From the NCBI GenBank assembly GCA_963971405.1, contig OZ020486.1, positions 35,983,419-36,047,418 of the forward strand: a DNA stretch of 64,000 nt, read 5' to 3'. The notes beneath the pieces were generated by a model. The model was not told the DNA's origin and did no database searches. It worked only from the letters and a program-made list of their open reading frames with translations. The translations under genes were made by a program, and so were the position numbers. Below are positions 23,679-36,165 of this stretch, piece by piece (positions within the stretch are counted from its first letter, which is position 1; each line of letters starts with the position of its first letter). This DNA comes from Psococerastis gibbosa. Its lineage: Eukaryota > Arthropoda > Insecta > Psocodea > Psocidae.

Positions 23679-24052
23679 GGCGCCCATTCCATTGACCGGC
23701 TAGGGCTATTTCCAAAAACAGTGACGTGGTAGCAGACATTCAAGACTTAGATTGCGTTTCCACCGATCTCGCATTGCAGAATGCAAATGACATTGACGGA
23801 AATTAGAATTTTTCTTTTTATAGATATCTATTAAAATGTTTGTACTTTTTTTTACATTTTTTAATTTTAGTTTGTTTGTTTGTGATTTTACTGTATGATC
23901 ATTGATCAATTTTAACTATGGCATAGAGGAAAATAAACATTTCCGTCAATTCTGCAATGCGAGTTCGATGGAAACGCCACCTAAGTCTTGAATGTCTGCT
24001 ACCACGTCACCGTTGTTGGAAATAGCCCTAGCCGGTCAATGTAATGGGCACC
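23679..24052. mobile_element. Palindromic element copy D (nested double hairpin)
   Basis: TAA flanks at 23676-23678 and 24053-24055. The outer ends are GGCGCCCATTCCATTG, with arms running through GACCGGCTAGGGCTATTTCC to TGACGTGGTAGCAGACATT and CAAGACTTA. Inside lies a second inverted pair, GCGTTTCCACCG..GCATTGCAGAATGC, and a unique centre shared with copy B. Same layout as copies I and J. Confidence 0.85.
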
Positions 24053-24109
24053 TAATCGAAAGGAGTATCTCTATTCTGGAATCGACACTAATTCATTCGG
24101 ATGTCCTTA

Positions 24110-24259
24110 GGCGCTGATTCCATCAACGTCAATAGTGATATTAAATGTTTTTTGACGTGGTAGCAGACATTTTTAGTATGGCTAAAACTGTCTAAAAATG
24201 TCTGCTACCGCGTCAAAAAAACATTTAATATCACTATTGACGTTGGTGGAATCAGCGCC
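24110..24259. mobile_element. Palindromic element copy E (150 bp)
   Basis: TTA flanks on both sides (24107-24109, 24260-24262). The ends GGCGCTGATTCCA.CAACG match each other, then GTCAATAGTGATATTAAATG, then the core TGACG(T/C)GGTAGCAGACATT. The arms are almost perfect, with only a short loop. Confidence 0.9.
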
Positions 24260-26261
24260 TTAGCAATGATGATGCATACATGTTTGTGCAGTACCTACCT
24301 AGTACCTTCTAACTTACATAGAAAACTTTGAGATGACTATATTTCATAGAACAGGACGTCATAACAGTTTTGAAAAGAATTGGAAGGGAGACAAGTGTAG
24401 AAATTTCCGTGTAATTATTACACTGTTTATTATTGTAATGTATACTAGCTCCCAGCACACCTACATGTTTCTAAAAAAAAAACTTATTACAAATGAACTA
24501 TACAGTTCATGGAATAGCAGATTGCTATAGAGATACTATAGACTATGCTCATTCACCGAATTGAAGCAATGACACACTTTTTTGTTTCGTAGAATTCAGT
24601 CTCAAACCATAAGGCTACAGGCAAGGTTATTTTGGCGCCGATTCTTCACGCCTCTAAGTTCGGAGTATAAAACTTGGCGGGCATTACGAAATGTATATTA
24701 GAATTATTATTGGATTATATTTTCAATTTTGAAATGTTGAAGCTTCTTGGCAATGATGAGGTTACAATTCCTATAGGCATATTTATAGCATGGTAGCTGA
24801 CAGATTGCAATGAATAGCAGACAATTATCATTAGGAGCAATCTTGACGTATGTAGCCTACATGCCTGTATGCAATACGTTATATACCTGTCGTGGCTTTA
24901 GTAGCAACACCATTTCAATCATTACATGAGACTCTGGCATATTATAAAAAATGTTGCTATTATCTTTATTCTTAACAATTATTGTTTTAAGCTCACATTC
25001 GTATGTACAGTATATACTATAAGAACGATGGGTAATATATAGTGTATAGTTTTGCGCAAATCCTACGTAGACTATAATATACATCTGCTGTTTTATTAAA
25101 ATAACTAATGAGTAGGTAGTCGCATAGAAAAACGCGCCTAACCCACTTTTTAACGAAATTGAGTTAAATATGTCATTCAAATCCTCGGGAAGAGTTGAAC
25201 ACATTAAGACCGTCACGTTCTAGCAAAACGAATCCTACCTCGTGTGAATTAAATATCAAAATCGTGAATCACAGCAAAACTCATCTTCTTAATGTGCCCT
25301 GTCCCTGCTGAACGTGCCTACTACAAGCGGCCAATAGGTGATGTCCATTCCGGACCACGTGACACTACAACCAAATAACCAATAGGGCTGAGGTTGACAC
25401 TGGGCCGTTGCACTTAAAACATTATTGGAGGGGAGAGAAACGGTTTTTTGGCTATCCTAACAAAAATGTAAAACTGGCAAAGGCGCGTTTTGCAGTGGCA
25501 CCACTCATTGTATAGGCCTACCTAATTAAAGAAATATGGATTTCTTAGTTAATGAGAAAATTAAAAAATCCTTTTAAAGAAAACAGTTTGCATTAGGCTA
25601 TGCCCGCCCTAATCGTGATTTTCTCCAGGCGTAAAACGTGACTTGAGTAGGTGGCAACCCTTTAATCAGTAGGGAAAAAGTGCAAGTACTCTGTACATTG
25701 AATCGTTCAATATTGCAAAATCATACAAATGGTGAGAAACTTTTTATATGAGTCACCGTATATGGCATATACTAGTATTATATATATATAATACATTGTA
25801 TTATGTACATGGGCAAATGACTATAAGTATGTTGCCTACACTTACTTAAATTTTGATAAAAATCCGTAGTTTCTTATGTCACAAAGTAACCACCTTAATA
25901 TGCACATTTATTTTTATTTATTTTTAAAGGGAAACTATTGTATTATAAAACTACAAGGAGTTGAGTCATAGCAGCAAAATAACAGTACGTTGACTGAAGC
26001 ATACTGTGCAAGTGTTACGAGGACAATAGTCATATGAATGATTTTGTATGATAGAGCTTTCGTATAATATTCGATATATTATGCCATTTGCAATAGATCA
26101 TTGTTGATCTCGTATCACTTGTACAGCCTCTGTCAACTTACCGTGACATACGGCTCAGCTCAGTGTAGTTTACTTGTAAAATACAATAAAGGGCAAGTAG
26201 TATTTGTTTGTGCAGGAAGACTTATACTGGAATGTAACATACGATAAAAATTATATAAAAT

Positions 26262-26490
26262 CAATGGCCTTACCATGTTGATTCCATATTTCAAACTGAG
26301 GCAAACTTGGTAGTGTGCACAGCGTTGGCAAGGGAACATGGGGGGGACATGATAACGCGCTGAGACTAACTAGTCAGTTTACTTGCGTGCCGAGTCATGG
26401 TCACCTCCGATTTAATTGTGTGACTTTACCATGTTCCCCAAGTGGTTCGGAATCCACTATAATCAGGAGGTCCACCCTGTCAGTCAACTC
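26262..26490 (+). repeat. Interspersed repeat T copy 2
   Basis: Same ordered blocks as the copy at 19360, with an extra 60-70 bp in the middle. Ends in AATCAGGAGGTCCACC. Confidence 0.55.
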
Positions 26491-26963
26491 CCCCTTCCTC
26501 CGAGGTGAAAGAGTCTGCCTTTAGAGTGCCTTAAGTTAACAAACAGACTCACTCCCCCGGCCAGGCTGACAGGGTTGCTTAAAGCAGAAATGCTGAAAGC
26601 TGGCGTTAGAAACAACAACAAAAAAAGAAGTGGGTCTATCGGCTTCGGGAGAAAAGGTTGAAGGGAAAGGTTGAGGGGAAGGTGTTGATGTGAAAGGTTG
26701 TTTCTATTCCACTCTTTTCCTTATTCACAATGACCTCAGCCAATTTTTTTCAATTTCCAAGACCCAGAGCCACCTTTTACCACTGAATCAGAAGCTACAG
26801 GTTTAACAGTTGGGCATTGGTATAACACCGAAGCATTTATTCCTTCCTTGTGATCCCTAAAGATAGAACCAGCAGGGTAAGCCAGCCTACGCGGGTGCTA
26901 GATACTTACAAGGGCTGCCTAAGAACATTACAGAGGTGGAAGAAATAGCTACTAATAAAAGAA

Positions 26964-27507
26964 AACACCTAAAACATACCCTGAAGTTAAAAGGCATCGA
27001 TAGAAAGGTTCCACAGAAAAATTGTTTTTTTTTCCCATGAAAATTGAGGTTTTTTTATTTTTTGCCCTCAGAACCACACTATCAAGTGGCAACCGACCTA
27101 TTGGGTTTTGTTTAAATTAATGTTGACCACAATACATTTGAATTTAAGGAAAATCATTGGAGCCGCATTTGAGAAAAAAAACACATTTTTGGCAGTGTTT
27201 TTGGAGTTTTTGTATGGTAAAAAATTGAGTTAGCCCAAAATAAAATCAAAAATAAAATTGAGCTATCACAAAATATGTAATAAATTTACCGAAGATATGA
27301 TTTTTGTGAACTTGGTAAAAAATCCGCCGACTAGTTTGCCCACAAATCGATGTACCGACAGACATTTAGTAAAAAAAAGACTAAATTTATTTGGGTTCCT
27401 GGGACCTCAAAATCCAATGAAAACTCGAAATGGAAAATTTTGACCATCACAAGGCTTTCTGAATTCCCCTATAAGTTATTTAACTTACGTATATAATAGG
27501 AAAGCAA
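26964..27507 (+). repeat. G4 repeat (0.9 kb family), partial copy
   Basis: Matches the full copies at 52931-53804 and 60653-61555 from AACACCTAAAACATACC through ATCGATAGAAAGGTT, TATCAAGTGGCAACCGACC and GGGTTCCTGGGACCT to the terminal GGAAAGCAATA. The GACA microsatellite is reduced to one unit here. Confidence 0.7.
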
Positions 27508-28489
27508 TAATAAATAAATAATCAATCAATCAATTTATAATAATATCCCAATACAGTAATACAGTTTTAAAATTCAACATTTCCCTATGGGCTAGGCCCG
27601 CTTTAGGGTGGATTTTTGTACAGTAATTTTAATAATTCCGCTATAATATATAATAATATCTAATGACTTTATTATAGCTGAGACCACCCTAGCAGAGTAA
27701 TAATACACATGTTAGGCTTTCCCCCTCCGTTTGCCCCTTAAGAACTATTATAACAAGACTGTATTGGACCTGCCACACCTATACGGAGAAAATTAAATGA
27801 AATGCTGTAACATAAATAACTGTAAGGGTAATTGATGCTATTGGAGCATTATTGGTTGCGACCAATGACAGAAAAATGTAGTAGAATGTCACTGGTCTGA
27901 AAGAAAATGTGACAATGGAGCAGGTATCCTAGAAAGATATACTATAATAGCCTATTATTTATTACCACTGGACAGCTGGACTATCTGCATTTCGTTTATT
28001 GCAAATGCAAATATAAGGTACGCTATATTTTCTGATTGATCGTCATCTGCATCTTCCAAAAAATTACAATAAAATTAAGTTTCAGCTAATTTATAAACTA
28101 CCCATAATATTATGGTTAGTTCATAAATTTTCATTAAAATTTTTCATGTATGTGACAATAGGTGACATGTGTCAATGTGTGCCTAATGGAAATATCTGAT
28201 TTGATTCAATATCACATGGTAATTTAATCCGCGGTTTTGAAAATAAATAGGGGCATAAGTTTCCGCTCAATTCATAAAAATTTCAAGCAGAGGCTCATTG
28301 TACATCGGCTTGAATTTTAGGTTTTTTATTTCAAATAATGTAGACATACAGTAGGTAGGTATTGTGGCACGTACAGGCAGTTGGGCTCTACAGGTATAGT
28401 CTTAGCTTACAGTAAACAATGATATGTATACCATATACAGTAGTACAGGTATAGTAGATGTGTATAAAATTCTTTAAAAAAGTTCTTTA

Positions 28490-28570
28490 ACCCTTATATT
28501 AGTCCCGATGCGACGCGACTGATACTTATAATTTATGTGACGCTTACCTTATTATTACTAGTATATTATA

Positions 28571-28618
<48 letters not shown>

Positions 28619-28735
28619 GAATCGGTTCAAATAGGCTAACTACGTCAAACGATTCAATAATAACTACAAAACTAATAACAAGTTAAACGTCACTTAAATT
28701 ATAAATAGGTATCCGTCGTTAGATCGGGCCTTATT
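28490..28735. repeat. Inverted repeat carrying a (TTA)n microsatellite
   Basis: GATACTTATAATTTATGTGACG on the left pairs with CGTCACTTAAATTATAAATAGGTATC on the right, and GTCCCGATGCGACG with the right edge. A (TTA)16-type tract fills 28572-28618 on one arm only. Probably a short TIR element in which a microsatellite expanded. Confidence 0.55.
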
Positions 28736-29380
28736 CTCAATGTAAATTCTTCTACTTATGAATTCCGCCGAATCAGTTAATTAATACGGTTAACACCACC
28801 AATAAACTTCCATAAATCTACCAAAAGAAACACATTTAAATAGCTCTAAACGCGTACATTCTTGGAGAAGTCAGATAGCCTGTTAATAAATAAAAAGCTT
28901 CATACAAGGAGCCTATGATAGGTGATAGGTGACTCTCGCCTATAATGATCCGGTATGATTCTATATTAGTGCTACATAACATGAACCCAGCTAATGAACT
29001 CTTGATTGAGTTGATGGAGATTATTTTAGGGTATACTACTACGATACAGGCACCAATGAATTTGAGGCTCCTATTTATTCGCCGCTCGTGCGGCTCGTTT
29101 GGACTGAAGGGGAATTCAACTGCATCGTCATCCTCCGTCTATTCACTAATGTGACCTTTAAGAGCCTACAGGTTTTTTAAGATTCTATTTATAGAAAATA
29201 ATAAACATTGTATTTATAGTAGTACGGTATTAATTTCAAATAGAACCATGAGTCCACCTGTTATATATCGTACATGCAATTTCTATAGAATCATACCTGT
29301 ATATACATATATGCCCAGAACTTCTGAAGAGTTACTTAATAGGAGCTCTATTTGTTATTGTTAAGTTATTTATTTTTAGG

Positions 29381-29590
29381 GACTTTTTCATGGACCCAGG
29401 CCTACTTATTGTGGCCCATGGATTTCGGACATGATATGTATTGTATCCGTATGAATTTTTGGCCATTGGCAAACTGGTATATGTTCTCGATATCAGCCTA
29501 CACCGGCTACAAGCGATAATGGACAAACTAACACAAGCTTACCATTGATGAAACAGGTGAAAGCATGACTTAACCAAGTACAGATACGAG
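29381..29590 (-). repeat. R-family repeat copy 3
   Basis: A full-length unit on the minus strand, with CTTGTAGCCGGTGTAGG and ATACCAGTTTGCCAATGGCC. One frame gives a peptide also encoded by the copy at 35579 (SRTYTSLPMAKN). Confidence 0.6.
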
Positions 29591-30493
29591 ATTGGAGTTG
29601 CAAGTCGCGAGATTTCGGATGCGTGTTTACAAATTGCGTATAAGAAATAGAGAGCAAACTTAATTAAAGTATTCTAATCTCACTAATTGAAGGATTGCAA
29701 TTAAATGCCTTATTTGAGTACAAATCCCGGATTTGCGGTAAAACGACTAAACGTGCTTGGAAAGGGTAAAGAATTGTGGAATATGCACGACTTCGCAGAG
29801 TCATTTAAGCCGTATAACTTGGTGGATAATTTGGTCAATTTGCGAATAAAAATGACACATGAAATATTTAACCGCTAAACCACAAAATATTGTAGAAATA
29901 GTCGAGGATTTCGCAATATTCTTTTCATTTTTTGTCACGCTACTTCCATCTATAGGAGCAATTTATTCTGCCTTTTACTGTGGTTGTTGCCACTCAGTCA
30001 TATTTTTTTCAGAATTTCCATTTCAGGTATACTATCCAACTCTTCGGGGAATGACAAAAAACATATGTTATAATAATATTTAATAATAATCACGCTACAT
30101 CTCGAGGAATCAAACCTAATAACTTAGATACAGCACCTACATAAATAAAATGCTCTGGCTCTATAAAATAGAGAAGACGGCCGTGTATCGGCCTTCACTT
30201 AACTATTTTCAAATATAGTAAAACTAGGTTATAAAGGATTTGGTCTTCTGCTAATATACTCAGAGGGTTTCTCTCTGGGTATGTAAAGAAAGAAGAGGGA
30301 AAAGTGTAGACCACTGTCTGGAAAGCGCCCTTGGGTCTGCCCTCAAAGAGGCATATTGACCCCTATCGAAGAATAAACAGCCTAACAGCGCAGGGAAACA
30401 AGGGAGACTTGTTCCTGTTCGTGTTTATCGAATTGTTCTCAGGGTATGTGCAGATTATATCTCCACTTATAGGGATTTTCTCTCCAATTCGGC

Positions 30494-30889
30494 CAAGGCC
30501 GTGTTCAGGTTTTTGTTTGGGAGGGGGTCCAATTTTTTTTACGTATTTTATTAGTGCAAGTCCATTCTATCCAGTGTAAAACCCTTTTATTCGGGTTCGA
30601 TAGAGGGCAGTTTTGAACATCTTTTTACGACCTGTCCCAGCTTCAATGTGCCACGCTCGGTGCTTTTTAATAAATTAACTACGCAGACCACAGTTCCTTT
30701 CACATACATCCAGCTCCTGAGTGACGTCTCTGTGTTTAGCATCCTAGAAGAATTTATTACTGATTGCAATTTCGACGTACAAATGAATTTAACTTCGTTC
30801 ATGGCTTAATGTTTTCAAAGCAAAAAAAAAACCCTATTATTTCGGAGGGGGTCCGGACCCCTTGAACCACCCCCCTGGGCACGGCCTTG
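30494..30889. mobile_element. hAT-like MITE copy h6 (about 396 bp)
   Basis: The ends are CAAGGCCGTG and GGGCACGGCCTTG, with GGGAGGGGGTCC and GGAGGGGGTCCGGACCCC inside. The flanks AATTCGGC and AATATGGC agree at six of eight bases. Longer than h1-h4 but with the same terminal pattern. Confidence 0.65.
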
Positions 30890-33249
30890 AATATGGCCAA
30901 TAAATCTCAAGAAGGTTTTTATTACCAAGGTGGTGTTCTCTTTACTAAGCAAGCTAGTTAGGTAAGATAAGATATAATGTCCGCACATCATGCAACTTTA
31001 TAAAGTCAAATGCATTGCCAAGACAATTTGTGACATGTGATAACCTACATCAATAAACACATAGTACCTGTAAGTATAGCATAGTAAGCATAGAAATAAA
31101 TATCTTAAAACCATTAAATTTCCTCTAATGAATCGATAATTGGGGTACCTACAAATCTTTGACAGTTTTTTCATAAGCTGTTTTAGGATCTTTGTTTTTA
31201 AATGTAGTCTATTGTATATTTTTGTACCCCAATAGTTGAGCACCTTATAATGGCATTTTATGAAGCTTTGGTGGGCAAAAAACTATTTTATTATCCGAGC
31301 TTCTATTTCATTCGAATCGGCTTAAAAAAAAACCTTACTGTATATTACATGTATACTTCATCCTGCAAATATTATGAGTGGTACCCTGAATAATATTCTG
31401 TCACAATTTTTAACAGCAAACCCCCTTCTAAAATAAAACTTCAATTTGGACACAAAAGTTGCAATAGAGTGCAGAAAATAATAGAGTCGTTTGCTTTGAA
31501 TTTCATGGAAGATATCATTGAAACTCATATCGTAAATCTCAAGTTGCAAATCCATGGCAAAAGAGTTCCAGTATCTCTAGCATTTTTACTGGAAGATCTC
31601 CCTTGTCGGAAGCCGCAAATTTCCCCAGATATAAAGGAGATAAAGGGTGTCTTTTGCGCTCAACGTGGATGACAGCTATTACAGAATACTTTGGCAGGAA
31701 ACCAGCCAATTTCAATGTGTCACTATAAAAATCTGGTTTTCTTACTGATGTTTAATTTGTACTGGTTCTGTAACTGGAGATTTTTAATTTAAATTTTTTT
31801 ATTTGGGGGTACCTAACTAATTAGTTGACATTTATATTTGGAAAGTGCTGCGTATTATGTAGGCTATTGTATTAGTTATACTGCTTTTATTATTACAATG
31901 CGAGATTTTATCAGGGTTTTACCTGCTCAGCTCTTATTTCAGGGTCTGCAGCCATTAAAATGAATACAGAATAGTGCGATTGAAGCCATGCGTGCTACGG
32001 AGATAGCTAGACATTGATTCAACATACACAACGGCTCACGGTATTTTATATGCTACTATTAATACTTGCCACTTAACGGAAATACTGTATATGAAATTTA
32101 TTAAGTATTGTTATCTATTATAAAAAGTGCGTGTGCGAGTTTCATAAAATGGGATATAAATTGATAATATGACGCGATGAAATAACAATAAAAAAATGAC
32201 ATATATGGTACAGTGTATTGCCAAACTAAACAATAAAGTGTGTCTGCAACATAAACAAAAGTAGTAATTTTGATTTTTTAAGAATTCTTTAAGAATTGTC
32301 ATAAATTCTTCACTGATCCGCACAAATTCATAAATAATTGCAAGTTTTCTCTACCCGGATTATATTGTAGTTATGGGATGGTATATAGGCTACTCAACCT
32401 TGTAAATAAAATTGTCTCCTTTTTAACTTTGTAATATTTTGATTAGATATGTAGGCCTACCTACCTATTTTTAAAATATAAATTTTATCTTAAACAATAC
32501 GAGTAAATACATATTACACGAAACACACAAAAAAAACACGACCGATTTTGACCTTAAGACCTTATCATCAAATGAGCTTAAAATTTAAATTAAAACAAGT
32601 AATTACAAGCTATGAAGAGAGGATATCAATATATTTTTAACCTTGTATTTGTTAACTGCAATAAATACAAAAGAGCTTAATTTTATGATCTCTTTCTGCA
32701 AAAGGGCCCAAACCAGATAGAGCACAGAAGTTGGGGACGCCGTGCGCGATGAAATGATGAATGCATATTATATTACTCAAATAACAGCATATCATATTAT
32801 ACAAAGAAGCATTATTACATCACGAAGTATCGCTTTCAGAAGTTTTCCACGAGTTTTTCTGCTATTTTTTGTTTAAAAATTGTTATTAAATGTTAAAAAC
32901 AGTAAAGGCCACTTAAAATGCGAATACCTAGCTGTAGTTTTTTATGACACTTATATAACGCACCTCATTAATAAAAACATGAAGTTTTTCCCTTGGACAT
33001 TTTTCCCTTACCTGCTTTAATGTTTTCTATATTAACTTAATAATCAATTTTTAAAAGTTTTCTAACAGTAAACAAAGAAAGAATGATTAATTAACTGCTC
33101 TCCATAATGAACTATAAGTGACACTCTGCAATACTTGTAAGTTGGCCCTCCGAACTAATATTCGATCGTTGTACTGGTTAAGTTATGAGAAAATCGGACA
33201 TTATAAATCTTTTTTTGTACCAAGTCAAATTTCTCATGAAATATCAATG

Positions 33250-33500
33250 ATAGAACCATAAATGAGATGTCGTAAGATAGAAAAAGATGCACCTCTACAT
33301 TTTAAAACTTAGTACGGTATGTAGCTGGCAATAACGTAGCGTTTGGCCACAAGTTTGGATGGCGTGAACAAATGCCAGGTTATGGCAAAGATTTCAAAAT
33401 CTGTGGCCATTGCTAGTGCCAGCTACCTACTGCGTATTTAAATGCAGAGAAGCATTTCTTTATAATTACTTTATGGCATCTCATTTATGACTTTACATAA
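33250..33500. repeat. Imperfect long inverted repeat (about 250 bp)
   Basis: The left half (ATAAATGAGATG..GTAGCTGGCA..TTTGGCCACA) pairs with the right half (TGTGGCCATTGCTAGTGCCAGCTACC..CATCTCATTTAT). Roughly 120-bp arms with indels. No clear target duplication. Confidence 0.6.
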
Positions 33501-33616
33501 GACAGATATTTTATGAGAACTTTGTACGATTATCTATTAGGGTAGGCCTATCAGAATAATTATGTTTGGAAAATGACTGCAATGGCGTTCATGACGACAG
33601 GATGACATCACATTAA

Positions 33617-33758
33617 GGCGGGGTTTCCACATACGTCAATGGTCAATGAGAAATATGGTTTTGACGTGGTAACAGACATTTTTAGTATGTCTTTAATGTC
33701 CGCTAAAACGTCAATTTCATATTTCTCATTGACCATTGACGTATGTGGAAACCCCACC
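33617..33758. mobile_element. Palindromic element copy F
   Basis: The ends are GGCGGGGTTTCCAC and GGTGGGGTTTCCAC, and the left flank is TAA. Its middle module, ATACGTCAATGGTCAATGAG, is present in both arms but in no other copy. The core is TGACGTGGTAACAGACATT. An S1 repeat follows after 10 bp. Confidence 0.85.
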
Positions 33759-33768
33759 AAAGGGTTAG

Positions 33769-33950
33769 TGACTTCGGTGGCAAGGTGGTAGCGTGCTAGT
33801 ACTTGTGCATGTCTCTACACACCTTGCGATCGGAGACGTATCGTAACTCGACACAAGTACCTATTATGTTACTTAGTGAGGCGATTGAAGAGGTTGATCG
33901 GACGAATCGGACATATTATATTATTGTATTGTTTGTACGCGATTAACAAT
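33769..33950 (+). repeat. S1 interspersed repeat copy 2
   Basis: Matches the family from GACTTCGGTGGCAAGGTGG to GTTTGTACGCGATTAAC and ends in a T/A-rich tail. Confidence 0.7.
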
Positions 33951-34149
33951 TTTTTTTTAAATATACAGTATACTGTATATATACAAGCGACAGCCTGTCT
34001 TTTCCTGCTGTAACCATACCATTGGTCATGGCTTCATGGACACGGCAAAATCAAACCACATGAGAATTTTTCTCTGAATAATCCAAATTATGGCTTCATT
34101 CAGAAGCCCGTATTCTCTAACATGATGCTTTACAGGGGCTATGTAATCC

Positions 34150-34680
34150 TGTTCCACTGCAGCAATGGAGATAGTACTGGATTTCCCACCCCTCCATGTT
34201 GCAGTGGAAACTTCAGCCGAAATGGCATTATTAGGAGTGGAAGGGCAATTAAGAGAGACTCAGCCTCTCTGACTACGTCTGACCACTGCCTGGATATGCC
34301 AAGCGATAGAATCCATCCAAAATACTGTTTTAGGAGGAAATTCAAAACTATATTAGGGACAATGAAAGAATGCTGCGAATCAGCAGGAATTCTCAATAGT
34401 CACACAATCAAGTGGTATACTGATGGCTCTAGGCTAGGAAGTACCAAACCAAGAACAGGCCTTGGCGTCTTTGGTCCTGGGGTTAAATATCTGGAGTCTC
34501 TTAGGGAGACAACTATAGTCTTGCAGATTTTGCAATGAAGGTGCGGAGGACGATGCGATGCAATCGCACGAAGAAGAGCAGCATGCTCGGAAAGCTTGCA
34601 GTTACATGTAAAAGACCTGCCACTTCTGAATCCCCTCAAGATCCTGGCTCTCGTGAGAGAGATAGGCCTCGAGAAAGTGA
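34150..34680 (+). pseudogene. LINE family E: decayed RT linker and RNase H region
   Basis: Across several frames, in the right order: TAAMEIVLDFPPLHVAVE (the TAALE..LPPLHL linker of R1/jockey-like elements), DHCLDMPSDRIHPKYCF (the LDMPSD..P.Y.F motif), KWYTDGSRLGSTKPRTG (RNase H strand 1 with the catalytic Asp in YTDGS), then CRFCNEGAEDD and LNPLKILALVREIGLE (the zinc-finger-like and C-terminal tail). Most of RNase H between YTDGS and CRFC is deleted, and there are frameshifts, so it is dead. RNase H in these elements degrades the RNA strand of the RNA:DNA hybrid. Confidence 0.8.
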
Positions 34681-34780
34681 TGTAGAAGTGATGTAGATAC
34701 TTTGTTGTAGGGGGCACAATAAGCCAATAGGCTTAAGTGCACACAGGTAACACCTGTACCCCAATTTATATAAAAAAAAT

Positions 34781-35520
34781 ATATATATATATATATATAT
34801 ACAAGCGGTTCCCGGCGCAGCCTTCGGCTGCTGCCTCCACCACTAGCGACTGCCGCGGGCGGCCTACTGCTCATGTAAATTAATGGGGTTCATTTGTGGC
34901 GTCATTTTGTAGATGGCAGCACCAGTTGCAATGATATCAAAGCGTTGATTTTTCCATAAGCCTCAATACTATTTTAAAATGATTTTTAATTACGTATTAT
35001 TTTAAAGTGATATTTTTCTATAAATCATGGAGAATATATATATTACATTATATGCAGCGAAATAAGGTCCAGGCATAGTAAAAATATTATAAAAATATTA
35101 AAAAAATTAATTAGATGCTAAGAGCTTAGTTTTCGCATGCAAACGGCGGCCATTTTGAATAATATGGATATCGGTTTGTCGTCAGCGAACCTAGTGACCA
35201 AAATTGTCTCTACAGAACCTCATTGTGGTCACACACAACATACAAGCAGCACCAACTGTCGGGATAAACGAAAATTAATGGTAGCGCAGTCTGCCGCTAG
35301 ATGTCGGTTGATGTCGCCTGTACCAGCAGCCATGTACACGCACCAATGCATTGAAATATTCCAAAATCAAATTATAAAAACATTCGCCAGTGGACGAAAG
35401 TCTAAACCATCCTCAAATCTCCTTGAACACACACAACAATATTCATCATAATCGGTCCAGTCGTTTGAGAGGAGGCCCGGAACATACACACAGATAGTCT
35501 AAATATATATATATATTAAG
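34781..35520. repeat. Unclassified repeat bounded by (AT)n runs
   Basis: An (AT)n run at 34781-34801 leads straight into CAAGCGGTTCCCGGCGCAGCC. About 700 bp later, ATCGGTCCAGTCGTTTGAGA and ACACACAGATAG run into another (AT)n. The ATCGGTCCAG.CGTTT motif followed by ACACACAGA and an AT run is a recurrent arthropod repeat end that I remember but cannot name. There is no clear ORF; a 104-codon frame at 35137 looks fortuitous. Confidence 0.4.
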
Positions 35521-35578
35521 ATATGTATGTAGGCTATATAACACTTTCAGGTAGTTTGCGGCCGACTCGTATATGTAT

Positions 35579-35824
35579 TTAGATAAGTCATGCTTTCGCC
35601 TGTTGCATTGCCTCAATTTATTGTAAGCTTATCTCAGCTTGTCCGTTATCGCTTGTAGCCGGTGTAGGTTGACATCGAGAACGTATACCAGTCTGCCAAT
35701 GGCAAAAAATGCATACGGAAATATTATAAATAATGTCAGAAATCCATGGGGGTCGTTATGGCATTGGACAAGGGACCAATGGGCCACTTTAAGTAGGCCT
35801 AAGTTCATAAAAAGTCCTTCAGAA
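35579..35824 (+). repeat. R-family repeat copy 4 (fullest copy)
   Basis: Extends the unit on the left with GTCATGCTTTCGCCTGTTGC and on the right through GTCGTTATGGCATTGG to AAAAGTCC. The peptide frame CSRCRLTSRTYTSLPMAKNA is shared with copy 3. Confidence 0.6.
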
Positions 35825-36165
35825 CATTATTATTATTATTAGTTTTCGGCCACATGCTCCAGAAATGGTTTTGAAATTGTGATTTAACTATCGCAATTTT
35901 CCTTCATAAGGTAAACATTGATATCAACTAATTTGAAACTACAATATGCTGCCCTCCTTATTATAGAAAATCAAGTAGCCACAGAGCAACTACATATGTA
36001 ATGTCCCACAGGAGGCTACATCGTGTAATGGAAGCCTTGAAAGGCTCCCCACGATGGTGCTTATTTCCCGTTAATGGGTTCCACTGTCCGAAGGCCGCTC
36101 GTCATCTTCTGCTGTCGTCTCCGTTTCAGGGCAAACGACCTTACAAAGTCATTGAAACCCTACCA

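Noticed and set aside
24857..25216. 119-codon minus-strand frame
   Set aside because: Long for the background, but the region is AT-rich and low-complexity; no motif or splice site pairs.
31469..31672. 67-codon plus-strand frame (..LEDLPCRKPQISPDIKE..)
   Set aside because: No recognised domain, and the frame does not continue into neighbours.
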